From contig VYZI01000113.1 in assembly GCA_013397695.1 (NCBI GenBank), positions 2,345,564-2,409,563 of the forward strand: 64,000 nt of DNA. The letters are read 5' to 3'. The notes beneath the pieces are model-generated. The model did not search any database and was not told the origin of the DNA. It saw only the letters and a list, made by a program, of their open reading frames with translations. Below are positions 43,720 to 53,669 of this stretch, piece by piece. Numbering within the stretch: position 1 is the stretch's first letter; each line of letters starts with the position of its first letter. The translations under genes were made by a program, and so were the position numbers. Source of the DNA: Centropus unirufus. Lineage: Eukaryota > Chordata > Aves > Cuculiformes > Centropidae.

Positions 43720-44807
43720 ATCATAGAATCACTAGGTTGCAGAAGATCTCTGAGATCATCAAGCTCAACCATACCTGTCTACAACTAAACCATATCCCTA
43801 AGCACCTTATCTGCCCGTCTTTTAAATACATTTAGGGATGGTGATTACACTGTGTCCCTGGGCAGCCTGTTCCGGCAACCGATGACCTTTTCAGTGAAAA
43901 ATTTTTTCCTTATGTCCATACTGAACCTTCCCTGGCACAGCTTGAGGCCACTCTCCCCTGTCCTCTTACCCATCACTTAGGAGAAGAGAACAACACCCAC
44001 CTCTCTACAACCCCCTTCCAGGCAGTTGTAAGCAGGGATAAGGTCTCTCCTCAGAGAGCCTGGTCTCTCCAGGCTAAACACCCCCAACACCCTCAGCCAC
44101 TGCCTGTAAGGCTTGCTCTCCAGCCCCTTCACCAGCTTCATTGCCCTTCTCTGGACACGTTCCAGAAACTCAACATCCTTCTTGTAGTGAGAGGCCCAGA
44201 ACTGGACACAGGATTTGAGGTACGTCCTCTCCATTGCCAAGTCCAGGGGCAGAATCACCTCCCTGGACCTGCTGGCCACGCTGTTTCTGATACAGGCCAA
44301 GATGCCATTGGCCTTCTTGGCCACCTGGGCACACTGCTGGCTCATGTTCAATCAGCTGTCAGCCAACACCCCAGGTCCTTCTCCTCCAGGCAGCTTTCCA
44401 GCCACTCTTCCCCAAGCCTGTAGCGCTGCACAGGGTTCTTGTGTCCCAAGTACAGGACCCAGCACTTGACTTCGTTAAACCTCATCCCACTGATCTCAGC
44501 CCATTGGCCCAGCCTGTCCAGATCCCTTTGAAGAGCCTCCCTACCCTCAAGCAGATCAGCAAGCACTTCCTCCCAACTTAGTGTCATCTGTGACCTTGCC
44601 AAGGTTCCATTCAATCCCTTCATCCAAGTCATTGATAAAGATATTGAATAGGACTGGACACAGCCCTGAGCCCTGGGGAAACCACCTGTGACTGGCCTCC
44701 AGCTGGATTTATCCCCATTTACCACAACTTTGACCATCCAGCCAGTTTTCCACCCAGGAAAGGGTGTTCCTCCAGGCCAGTGGCAGTCAGTTTCTTGAGC
44801 AGAAAAC
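43720..44807 (-). mobile_element. CR1 LINE, 3' part of ORF2 plus 3' UTR (about 1.09 kb)
   Basis: On the minus strand two overlapping open frames (44737-44348 and 44351-43977) together cover the end of the CR1 reverse transcriptase. They show QRDLDRLGQWAE, MRFNEVKC, EEKDLG and ERVQRRAMKLVKGLE, all typical CR1 blocks, but in different frames, so the copy is frameshifted. The catalytic Asp pair is visible near 44585-44595 as VTDD in a third reading. The 3' end, with its GTGATTCTATGAT repeats, lies at 43720. The 5' end is truncated near 44807. It is a dead copy. Confidence 0.93.
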
Positions 44808-44827
44808 CAGTTTCTTTAGCAGAAAAT
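44788..44827. repeat. 20-bp tandem duplication at the CR1 5' junction
   Basis: Two adjacent 20-base units (44788-44807 and 44808-44827) are identical at 18 positions. The first unit matches the CR1 reading up to its truncation point. Sequence beyond the second is no longer CR1-like. Confidence 0.75.
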
Positions 44828-44892
44828 CCATGGTATGAATCAGTGGGTGTGTGCTGTACGTCCTGAGAAGTGGCACTGAGGGTATGTTTAAG

Positions 44893-44917
44893 GTCCTATC
44901 ACTGTTAATGATAGGAC
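44893..44917. repeat. Perfect inverted repeat, 9-bp stem, 7-base loop
   Basis: GTCCTATCA at 44893-44901 and TGATAGGAC at 44909-44917 are exact reverse complements around CTGTTAA. No function can be assigned. Confidence 0.7.
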
Positions 44918-47900
44918 AGTGCTGGAAGACAACAAGAAGTGCATCAGTCTTGGCCACACAATGTACTGGCCATAGCCTGCTGCACGTGTGTATAAGTTTT
45001 GTCTGGGAGGGTACTAGTTTGCAGATTCCAAACAAATGCCAAAGAACATGCTAGTTCAGTGGTACGGACTATCAGCAGCATACTGCTCAGCTTCAACTCC
45101 TATTTTTGTTTTATTTAGCAGAATGATTGTAATCAGAGCATCTCTCAGCCTGTTTCTATAGATAGTGTGGAAGCCTTCAGCTTCGGCCATCCAGCATAGA
45201 AAACTGCACCTAAATCCAGGCAGTAAGCATGGACCACTTACCTCTCAGCAATCCTTTTACTTGTCTGTGCCCTGGTTCTCCCATTTCTGGCACAGGGGCA
45301 GTCATGATCCTTCCCTTTTGGCAAGGGTCTCAGTACCTCTGTAATGAAAAAGCTGAGAAGCATTGTGGTGAAATACAGCCTACACAGTTCAAATCAGTAT
45401 TGATGAAGTGATTTCTTAAAGGGTCTTCATTATTTCCCATGGTATTATTTCGATAATTAAACTGGAGATTTGATCAGACTTGTCTCCAGAAAGAGCCCAT
45501 TTAGTGAGTAAGCATTTCATTTGGGAAAAGACTACTGGGTTTCATAAATTGACCTAGTTGTGTTATGCTTTTTACTTGTCTAAAAAAATCCTAAGTAAAC
45601 TCATAAAGAAAAAAATCATCTTTTTAATTAAAAAATATCTATAGTCTCAGCTGTCATTATAAAGCATCTTTACAATCCTACGTAAGAAATCTTATTGTCT
45701 GTGTGCTTGAATTTTTTAAGAAATAATGTAGTTTTCTCAAAGTGCGATATTCATAAAACTTTATTTTACAGCCCTATTTTATGGTGTAATTTCAAAATAA
45801 TTAGCCAGTGATTATATTATCTTAAACCTCAAGAATGTATGCAAACACAAGAAACTCCTGAATGGGTCAGTGCAAGCAAAGGTAGATGTCCAGGCTCAGC
45901 AAACACTCCTCTATTTTTTCTTGGTCCTTCACAGTTTCCAATAAATCCCTATCAAGTGTGAGGAAATAATTAGCTCCTCTGTTTTAGATAAAGACCATTA
46001 AGTCGCAAAGTGTAAAATTTGTTATTTTATGTATAATTTTTTGTATCATGAGACTTTGATTCAAAAGCAAGGAATTGATCAAGATGTCCACAGTGGCTGA
46101 GAGCAGATTAAATCACCTGTTCCTGAAAGGGAGTTCCAGCCCTGCAAGGGAAATCGGACTGTGAAATATCGCATTTTAAATCAAGGCAGCTTTTCTGAGG
46201 AAGAAAGTTTGCTCTGCTCACTCTACCCGCAGAGCCTGAAACAGCATCTATCTCAGGCTGTGGTGGCAGGGCAGAAGTTGTGCTGCTGCACACTCCCATC
46301 CCATCATGGCTGCATCCATCTCTCTCTTAAAGCATTTATATTTTTGCACAACCACCTGTCCACCAGTGTTTTTGTCAGTACAAGAACACTGTCACTTCTT
46401 ACATGTAAAATATTCTTCCCTGTAGCTCTCTCCCTGTCACTTCTGTTCTGGTATGAGTAGTATGTCTGATGGAGGCGTGGAGAAGAAATGTGTTGCCTGA
46501 GTGTCAGGACCATCTCTTGTTTCCCGTCCTGTCATGAAGTGGCCCTCAGCTTTTGATGCCTCAGGGTACATCAGTGCTACAGACAGTGGAAGGTACCAGA
46601 CCAAGGCTTAATCTAGCCCTAAGGCACACAAGACAAGCCAGCCTCAGGGGAACTCTGTCATAGCTAAGCCTAAGTGACCAACAGCTATTTTAGTTCTGCC
46701 TTTGCTGGTACAGTTTCCATGCACTCAGTACAAGGGTGTGCATAGGCACTGTTAGCTGTCTTTGAACATAGCTGGACCATGCTGAGCTTAAGAGGCAGCC
46801 AACATGTGGCACTTGCACACTTACCCTCGGTGGAGCCATCCACATCAGAGTGGAAGAGGAATGAGACACAGCCAAATAAATCATGTGTTGTCCTCACAGT
46901 GTCACAAACAGAGATTCCAAGTGCTGAAAAACTGATTCATGTTTCTCCAGCCCAGCTGCTGGGAGCAATCCTCACAGTCCACTGGAGAATGGTGTTTCTA
47001 CCTCAGCTTCTATCTTCAGGTTCAGTTCAGTTCAGAATGCCTAGGTAATTGTGGTCATGCTCTGTGAGGATGCACTTGTCCTGAGCCAGCGTGCAATGTG
47101 GTTACCTTAAATCAATTAAAAAGTCACAGTATTGCCAACAAAGTTTAAAATCCAATTGGGTACAAACAGCTCTAATTTAAAAGGATGCCAGTAACTAGGA
47201 TAATTGCCTTAGAGTTTTATTTTTATGTGCAACCTCGAAAAGATAGAAATAGTTAGGTCTCACGGATGTGTAAGTATAGATTCTACTCTTGAAAATATCC
47301 TATACAGCAGGATTAGTAGAAACAAGAGTATTGAAGTATATAAATAAAATTCTGTTTCGTATAAGTCCAGATGTTCTGATTCAGCTCCAGGTCTAAGAGG
47401 CAAACCACAGTCCATTTCTCCTACGCAGTGTCAGCAAAGAAAAGAATATAGTAATTTTTTCAAGCTAAATTGTGCCTCCATCATCAGTATGTAATTCCAC
47501 AGCCTTCAAGTTTCATAGCTCGAAGCTCTCTTGCTTGCAGAGGAGCTCAGTGTAGTCTGAAAGAGGAAAGATCTTAAGACAAGCACCAATGTTTCATGTA
47601 TCCCATCTGAAATGAGTTTATGAGGAGTATGTATGTACTATTCACCCCACGTACTGGCTAGAATTAATAACATATTCATTGCTTCTGCTACATTATCAGT
47701 ACAGAGATTATCAGTTCGGAGCTATTTATCTGTGTTGAATTTAGGTGAAATAATGTACAGACACAGGTTAACTTGCTTGAGAACATGGTGTGAAATTTAA
47801 GGCTGAAATCACGGGAATTTCTCACCAAAGTTCCTCAGTTTCCCTGGGCAACACTGTCCTTTGTACATAGAATTGATCTGTTTCTAATTTGCACTGGTTT

Positions 47901-49640
47901 CATTTTAACACGTTTCCGTCACCACTCAGACTGAGGGAAGGAGGAAAGTCTATAAATCAATTACATCCTGACAAGCCCCGTTCTTGCTCTCTCTTCCTTG
48001 CTTCTTGAAGTTGCTACTCATTCTCTGACATTCGTACTTCTCCAGTTTTGGCAGCTTCAGATTTCCTCACTACCCTTGTAATAATTTTCTTTTAAAATAG
48101 CATCCGATTTAATAGTTTTTAAAAAACAAAGATGAGATATGAAAGGTACTACTGATTGCATAAAATTGTACTGCAGTACTAAAAACATGGCTCTTCAGCA
48201 ACACTAGCCTTGCATAGATTTACATACATCTCCTAGCTTCTTCAGGCAAAAAACCTGTAATTTGGAACAAAGTAGCTCCCTAATTGTGGAGTGGCACTTG
48301 TAATGACAGTACCAGGTAAATAATGCAGGGACTCAAAGACAAAATTCGTCCCTTAAGGTCATTATCTGGATTAATATAAGAAAAATCCCTGAGGGGGTTT
48401 AGGAACTATGAAGCTAGAAAATGAATTACACTGATTTTTTAATTCAGTGGTTCTTTAGTGGTCTGACAGATAAAATGCAGGCCTATTTTCCATTCAGTTA
48501 TTACTCTTAATGTTATCTATCTTGAGTTATTAATATTTTGGCAATCTATGTATGTCCAGTACACATTTTATATACAAGACATGGTAATACTGACCGTGGG
48601 GCATACAGGTAATTATTTCCAGCAAACTTCACACTACCAAACAGCTTTTGCACAGCTTTGCCATGCAACTCATATATAAACAGATATGCACCCATTTATT
48701 GCCCAGGCTTAGCCCCTTGATTACAATAGCTTATGCCCTCCTATTTTTTTTCTCAGATTCACAATAATATTCTTTCTGCTCAGTCATAGTCTGCTGCTCT
48801 CTGTGGAGAGGGCAATTCTCAGTGAAGATTGTTTACTCGTAGGGCTTGCTGAAAATGGTTGTTTAGCACTGTCCACATATACAAAAACCCAGTTCCACTC
48901 GCCTCCCATAAGAGCCTCCCAAGCTTACTCAGAATTGCATTTCTGCAGTCCAACTCTGTAGCCCTGAGCAGGCAATGTGACTTTTAACACTCGTCCAGAA
49001 GCAGCATGGCACTGTGCCTGCAGTGCTGGTCCCAGGCCTCTTTCTTCTCTTCCAAGGCAAGTGCGAAAGCCTCAGGAGAGTGCACAGAATGTGGCTCTTC
49101 TGCCTCCAGGCTTGAGCTGGCTTGTGCCCAGCCAGCGTGAGGAGAAATCACGGATGCAGCTGTACATATCTGGTTATGTACTGCTCAGTACTCTGCTGCT
49201 GCCTGAGCCTAGAGGCACTTATATTTCTTCCAGTAAAATTTGCAAGGCGTCTAAATGAGTTCTTCCAGGGAGGCCCAGAATTAAGTGCTGACCAGCTAAG
49301 AACCTAGATCACATCTGATGGGCTCCATGTGGTGAAGAAGTCTCACTTTTATAAGCCAACCCCAAATGAGAGCCAAAAGCAATACCACCAAGATATTATC
49401 ATGATATCATTCTTCTTGCCCTCCTCTTGCCTATATTGCTATAGTTTTATTGTAGAAGTGGTCATGAAAAACAGAGGGGGAGCTAACTTAAATTCTACCT
49501 GTTTTGATATCCTTGGCCTGGAACCTCAATGCCATGTAAAGGTCATAGACACATGCCCATAAAATCATGGCATTCAATGTTTAATTATTTTATATACAAT
49601 AGAATGGCTCTAAGAAGATGTAGATTGCTGCCTCAGGAGA

Positions 49641-49740
49641 AGCTGTAGTGTGCTGGCTAGGTCCCTATCCTGAGAACTGAGGTGTGCTGGTTCAAATTCT
49701 TGCCAAGAATCAGCAATGACACTTCATTTTGTGTGCCCTA
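49641..49740 (+). mobile_element. Possible ancient tRNA-derived SINE (MIR-like)
   Basis: A good B-box (GGTTCAAATTC at 49689-49699) follows 42 bases after a weak A-box-like TAGTGTGCTGG (49647-49657). MIR has 44 bases between the same points. Downstream, CACTT-(6)-GTGTGCCC resembles the CACTT-(7)-GTGTGACC of MIR. It does not fold as a working tRNA, since no acceptor stem is visible. Ancient CORE-SINE relics exist in bird genomes. The match is short, so this is tentative. Confidence 0.35.
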
Positions 49741-51871
49741 CCTCCTACTTGCACATTCTTCAACAGCGGTTGCTGCTGTTGCTGTTCTTTGGCTTTGTAT
49801 AAAACTTGTACATATTAAACAGGAGAAGAATATAATGCTCTTTGTAAAAAACTAATTAAATCACTGACAGGTGAATGTAGAGAGCTGGATTCCAGCTTGT
49901 TTTTCAGGCAAAGCAGAGGTACCCCTGCAGGCTCCTCTGTTCAGTGATTAGAACCTGCTTATAGGTTCACTCTTCTTTAGGGGGAAATGGGGATAAACCC
50001 TGAGTTTCCATATCCTTCTGACAGCTGGGATTTGGGGCAACTCTGAGGGACTTTGCTACCTAATTGCTTTTGGTGAGGAAATGCTTAATTTTCCAACAAC
50101 ATGAAGGGGTGCTAAAGTGTATAGCTGTGTTTGTGCAGGAGCCAAGTCCTGAGGAGCAACTAAGGTACGCTACAGGCTGTGAATGTTGGCTCTTTCACAT
50201 CCCCTCTTCAAGTACTTGTGGGAAAATCCATGCCCTGCAGCAGGACACCGTGCCGATGTTTGTGACCCCAGAGCAGGCACTGACACAGGCAACACCTCCC
50301 CAGGGCAGAGAGGAATGCAATGCAATAAATTAGTGTGCCAAATTTGGCTCAATATGGTGGCTGCAAAGAAAGCTCAGCAAGCAGAAAAATAAAGAACCCA
50401 TCAAATAGACTGAAAAATAATTTGTAATTGATGACTTTATATAGGATGACATACAATAGACTTAAAATTATGGAGAATTAATCTGGCAATTGTGGCTTTT
50501 GCACACACTGTCGTGGTTACTTCAAAACTGCCTACGTACCACACTCTAACAAGCTTAAAAGAGTTGACATAAAACTTCTAAAACATTTGCTTTTTCAATA
50601 AAGGAGTCTATTTGTATCAATAATAGTTTTGATTAAGGGTTCTGAGTCAACTGTAACTGATACATCTGGTTGATATCCATAATAATTGCACACTTGTGTA
50701 ATCCTCCCTTACCCTTACCAGTTTTTAGCTTACATTTTTTGTATTACTACTACTCAGCCAAAAATAACCTGTGGACAGTATTATATTCTCGACATGGTTG
50801 AGAACTAACCTATTTTTTAAAAACAGTTTAAGAACGATGGATACTTTTCCCACTTAAGTAAACACTACGTAATTTCTAGACCTCTCTTCTCTGTTCACGA
50901 CAATCCAAATGCAAATGATTTCATGTATATTTAAGGCATGGGGCCAGATACCGCATACACAAAGATGAATTTCTCCACTTGATAAGGATTTGATACCATT
51001 CATTACGTTGCTAGCACTTCAGTATGGGAGTTTTGCTGGTTTTTAATTTGTAAGAGAGAACACAATTAATTTAAAAGCAATGAAAAAAGGAGAGAAAAAA
51101 TGAGAGAGCTGAAATGTAGCTGTGGAATAAGACTCCAGGTGAAAGCATCACACTTCTTTTTATTCTAGATAAGCAAGAGGGCAGCTTGGAATAAACATGT
51201 GCTGGAATTTTCTTTGTCTCTTTAATGAGTTCAAAGAGGCTAAACAATGACACAAAAGAGTTGAACATTGCTGTACACAGCACAATAAACAGATTAAAAC
51301 TTTATACCTGAGCAAAAAAGAAATTTAACTACTAACTACAGCATGCAGAATAACTGATAAGTTATCACATAAACCTAGCATACTGTTCTTAGGTTACAGT
51401 CATTCAGATGTTCTTATTTTTACAAGATGGAGAAGGCTCCAAGAGCAGATGAGTGTGTGACATAAAACCACAATAAGGAAAAAGCACATTACCACCTAGC
51501 AGCCTTTCCAGAGGACCAAAATTATCTGCTGTTTTATTATCCAGGAAGAAAGCAGCAACAATATAAAGCCAGGGGAGTTAATAACACATTAGACATTTAA
51601 GCAGGTCCTGAAAATTAAAATATTGGCAATTTATGAAGTGCTCACAGAAGACCTGAGCCTGCATTCCTGCCCTCAAATGCCACTTGAAAGTACTGCATTT
51701 GTGAGCTGCAGGGAATGACTGATCCGATCACAGGCTCGTGATTTTCTCACTCACATAACCACAGCCAGTTCTTAAGGAATGACTTCTTACCCCATTTGAA
51801 TGACCAAAAGCCATTTTCCATTTATATAGAAACCTGACCTTTCTTCACACTGAATCTGTTGTTTGGGTGGG

Positions 51872-51909
51872 TTTTTTTTTTTCTTTTCTTTCTTTTTTTC
51901 TTTTCCCCT
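51872..51909. repeat. Polypyrimidine tract downstream of NPY2R
   Basis: An unbroken run of 38 pyrimidines on the plus strand (mostly T with scattered C), preceded by a short G/T-rich stretch. This is low-complexity sequence and probably length-variable. On the NPY2R-sense strand it is a polypurine run. Confidence 0.8.
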
Positions 51910-52282
51910 AATCCATTTCAAATTCTCTGGTTTTAAGTACTTCAACAGAAGTCAAAAAATAGCAACATATTTCTCTTCTTAATTCCCTTATCTTCACAAA
52001 AGATGCCTGTGAGAGAAGGGTCTGAAAAGTTTGAGCCTTAACCAGCACCGCCCATTTTCCCCAGACAGGCTTCATTTTCCTGGCAGATTTCTGCTCTCCC
52101 TGATCTCCATATACAATATAAAAATTACATGCTCCCACCATCAATATTCCTGTGCTACAAATCAGCCATTTGCCTCCCAATAGCAAATCCAGCAAACTCT
52201 GGCTTTGACATTTAGGTTTGCCAAAAAGAGATGGGATGGGTGTGTCTCTTACCCTGATAGAGACAGAACAGTGTACGTCCCT

Positions 52283-52288
52283 TTTATT
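52283..52288 (-). terminator. Candidate NPY2R polyadenylation signal (AATAAA)
   Basis: Read on the minus strand, this is the first exact AATAAA I noticed downstream of the NPY2R stop, about 190 bases past it. It would give a short 3' UTR. Other AATAAA hexamers lie further on (51538-51533 and 51164-51159, minus), and longer 3' UTRs are usual for this gene in mammals. Which one is used cannot be told from sequence. Confidence 0.3.
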
Positions 52289-52475
52289 TCCTTCCAATTG
52301 AATGGTTACATACTCTTGATGCCAATCAACTCTCCTCTAATCATGCCACCTGCCTTGACCTTCCTACTTTTCGTTCACGATTTATGAGTAAAACTGTGCA
52401 TTAAATATGCATGTGTCAAAATGGACTTTTCCCTTCGTCCACAACACGTTCTTTTCTTCTTTAAAGTCAGATATC

Positions 52476-53633
52476 TTAGACATTGGTAGGTTGTGTGAAA
52501 GAGTCTCCAGGGAATTGAATCCTCTTTGCTTCTAGTTTCTTCCTGGCTTTGAAAGCTGCTGATACTTCAGGGTGGATGGAGTCCAGCCGCTGCTCACACT
52601 GGAAGGCCGTGAGGAAGGCCGTCCTGTAGTTGTTATTCATCCAGCCATAGAGAAGGGGGTTAGCAAACGTTGAGCACATGGCAATGACATGAAACACTGT
52701 GTAGATCAGTTTGTACTCTTTCAAGTCCAACACCTGACTGTCAATGTCACTGACCAGCTGGAAGGTGTGAAATGGCAGCCAGCTGACAGCAAATACCACA
52801 ACCACACTCACCAGCATCTTGGTGGTTTTCCGCCGCCGCTGGTGGTAGTGGTCATTCCCCGCCCCAGGACTAACATGGTTCTTGAGCTTTGTCCAAATAC
52901 GAGTGTAGGCATAGGAGATGACTGCCAGAGGCAGCACGTACTGGATCAGGAGCATGGAGATGCTGTAGATGGTGCCATAGTTGAGATGCCCTTCCCCTGG
53001 CCACTTCTCAGAGCAGACCACAATCTTGAAGTCAGGTATGATCTCAATCAGTGAGTACTCACGGAAGATGGCCAGAGGACTTGCCAACAGGGCACTGACT
53101 GCCCAGGCAACTCCTATAATAAGGAAGCTGATCCGCTTAGAGATTTTGCTTTCCAAGTGGTAGACAATGCAGCGATGCCGATCCAGAGCAATAACAGTCA
53201 AAGTAACGGTAGACACGTGCACAGCCAGAGCTTGAGCATAAGGCACCAGGTGACACAAGACCGGGCCCAGTTTCCATTCACCCAGCAGCGTGTAAACCAA
53301 AGTGAAGGGCAGGCACAAGGTATTCACCAGCAAGTCAGCCACGGCCAGATTGGCAATGAAGAAGTTGGTCACTGTGCGCATGCTTTTGAATTTGATGATC
53401 ACATGGATCACAAGGGAATTTCCAATCACCCCCAACAGGATGATGGAGCAATAAGCAAAGATAAGAATTATCTGCACTTCAACTAGTGTCGTGCTGTCTT
53501 TCAGTTCTGGTTTAGGATCCAGAGCCAATTCATTGAGGGGTGTGGTGTATCTTGGCAAGTACAGCTTGGTGAAGAGCTCCACTTTCATTTCATCGGTCTG
53601 ATTTTCTTCATCTCCTGCTTCCAGGGGCCCCAT
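52476..53633 (-). CDS. NPY2R: Neuropeptide Y receptor type 2 (Y2), class A GPCR, complete coding exon
   Basis: A 385-residue receptor for neuropeptide Y and peptide YY. The family couples to Gi/o at the plasma membrane, often presynaptically. Seven hydrophobic segments are visible at roughly 52-76, 88-111, 127-148, 168-189, 219-241, 271-292 and 308-330. Class A landmarks, all present: N72 in GNS (TM1), D100 in LAVAD (TM2), C127 and C207 for the disulfide, DRH at 151-153 (the variant of DRY known in Y2), W177 (TM4), P235 (TM5), SWLP at 284-287 (TM6) and NPLLY at 325-329 (TM7). Q134 (3.32) and D296 (6.59) sit where Y2 contacts peptide ligands. N11 in NQT is a likely glycosylation site and C346 a likely palmitoylation site. 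There is no signal peptide, as expected. Human Y2 has 381 residues, so this copy is full length. The ATG has A at -3 and G at +4. No frameshift or missing key residue is visible. Open frames on the opposite strand are shadows. Confidence 0.98.
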   Translation of the reverse strand: MGPLEAGDEENQTDEMKVELFTKLYLPRYTTPLNELALDPKPELKDSTTLVEVQIILIFAYCSIILLGVIGNSLVIHVIIKFKSMRTVTNFFIANLAVADLLVNTLCLPFTLVYTLLGEWKLGPVLCHLVPYAQALAVHVSTVTLTVIALDRHRCIVYHLESKISKRISFLIIGVAWAVSALLASPLAIFREYSLIEIIPDFKIVVCSEKWPGEGHLNYGTIYSISMLLIQYVLPLAVISYAYTRIWTKLKNHVSPGAGNDHYHQRRRKTTKMLVSVVVVFAVSWLPFHTFQLVSDIDSQVLDLKEYKLIYTVFHVIAMCSTFANPLLYGWMNNNYRTAFLTAFQCEQRLDSIHPEVSAAFKARKKLEAKRIQFPGDSFTQPTNV

Positions 53634-53669
53634 CCTTGCAGCAGCCTGGTCTAAGCAACAGAGCTGTCC
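53634..53669 (-). other. NPY2R: NPY2R 5' UTR part of exon 2, with splice acceptor
   Basis: Reading the minus strand, a pyrimidine-rich stretch ends in CTTAG (AG at 53671-53670) and is followed by 36 bases leading to the NPY2R ATG. This is a good acceptor, and it places all coding sequence in one exon with a short 5' UTR piece. Mammalian NPY2R also has an intron just upstream of its coding exon. The exact exon edge is inferred from the consensus only. Confidence 0.75.

Larger units (their letters stand above)
44828..52282. other. Intergenic, downstream flank of NPY2R
   Basis: Apart from a hairpin, a possible SINE and a pyrimidine tract, all listed separately, nothing is recognised. Part of 51.0-52.3 kb may be transcribed as NPY2R 3' UTR if a distal polyadenylation signal is used. 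Confidence 0.55.

Noticed and set aside
44187..44469. Plus-strand open frames within the CR1 copy
   Set aside because: They are the antisense of CR1 ORF2 on the minus strand.
49654..49712. Functional tRNA gene
   Set aside because: A B-box is present, but the A-box is poor and I see no acceptor or anticodon stem, so only a SINE relic is considered.
52689..53486. Plus-strand open frames of 121 and 109 codons opposite NPY2R
   Set aside because: They are antisense shadows of a real coding sequence. The minus-strand frame carries all receptor motifs.
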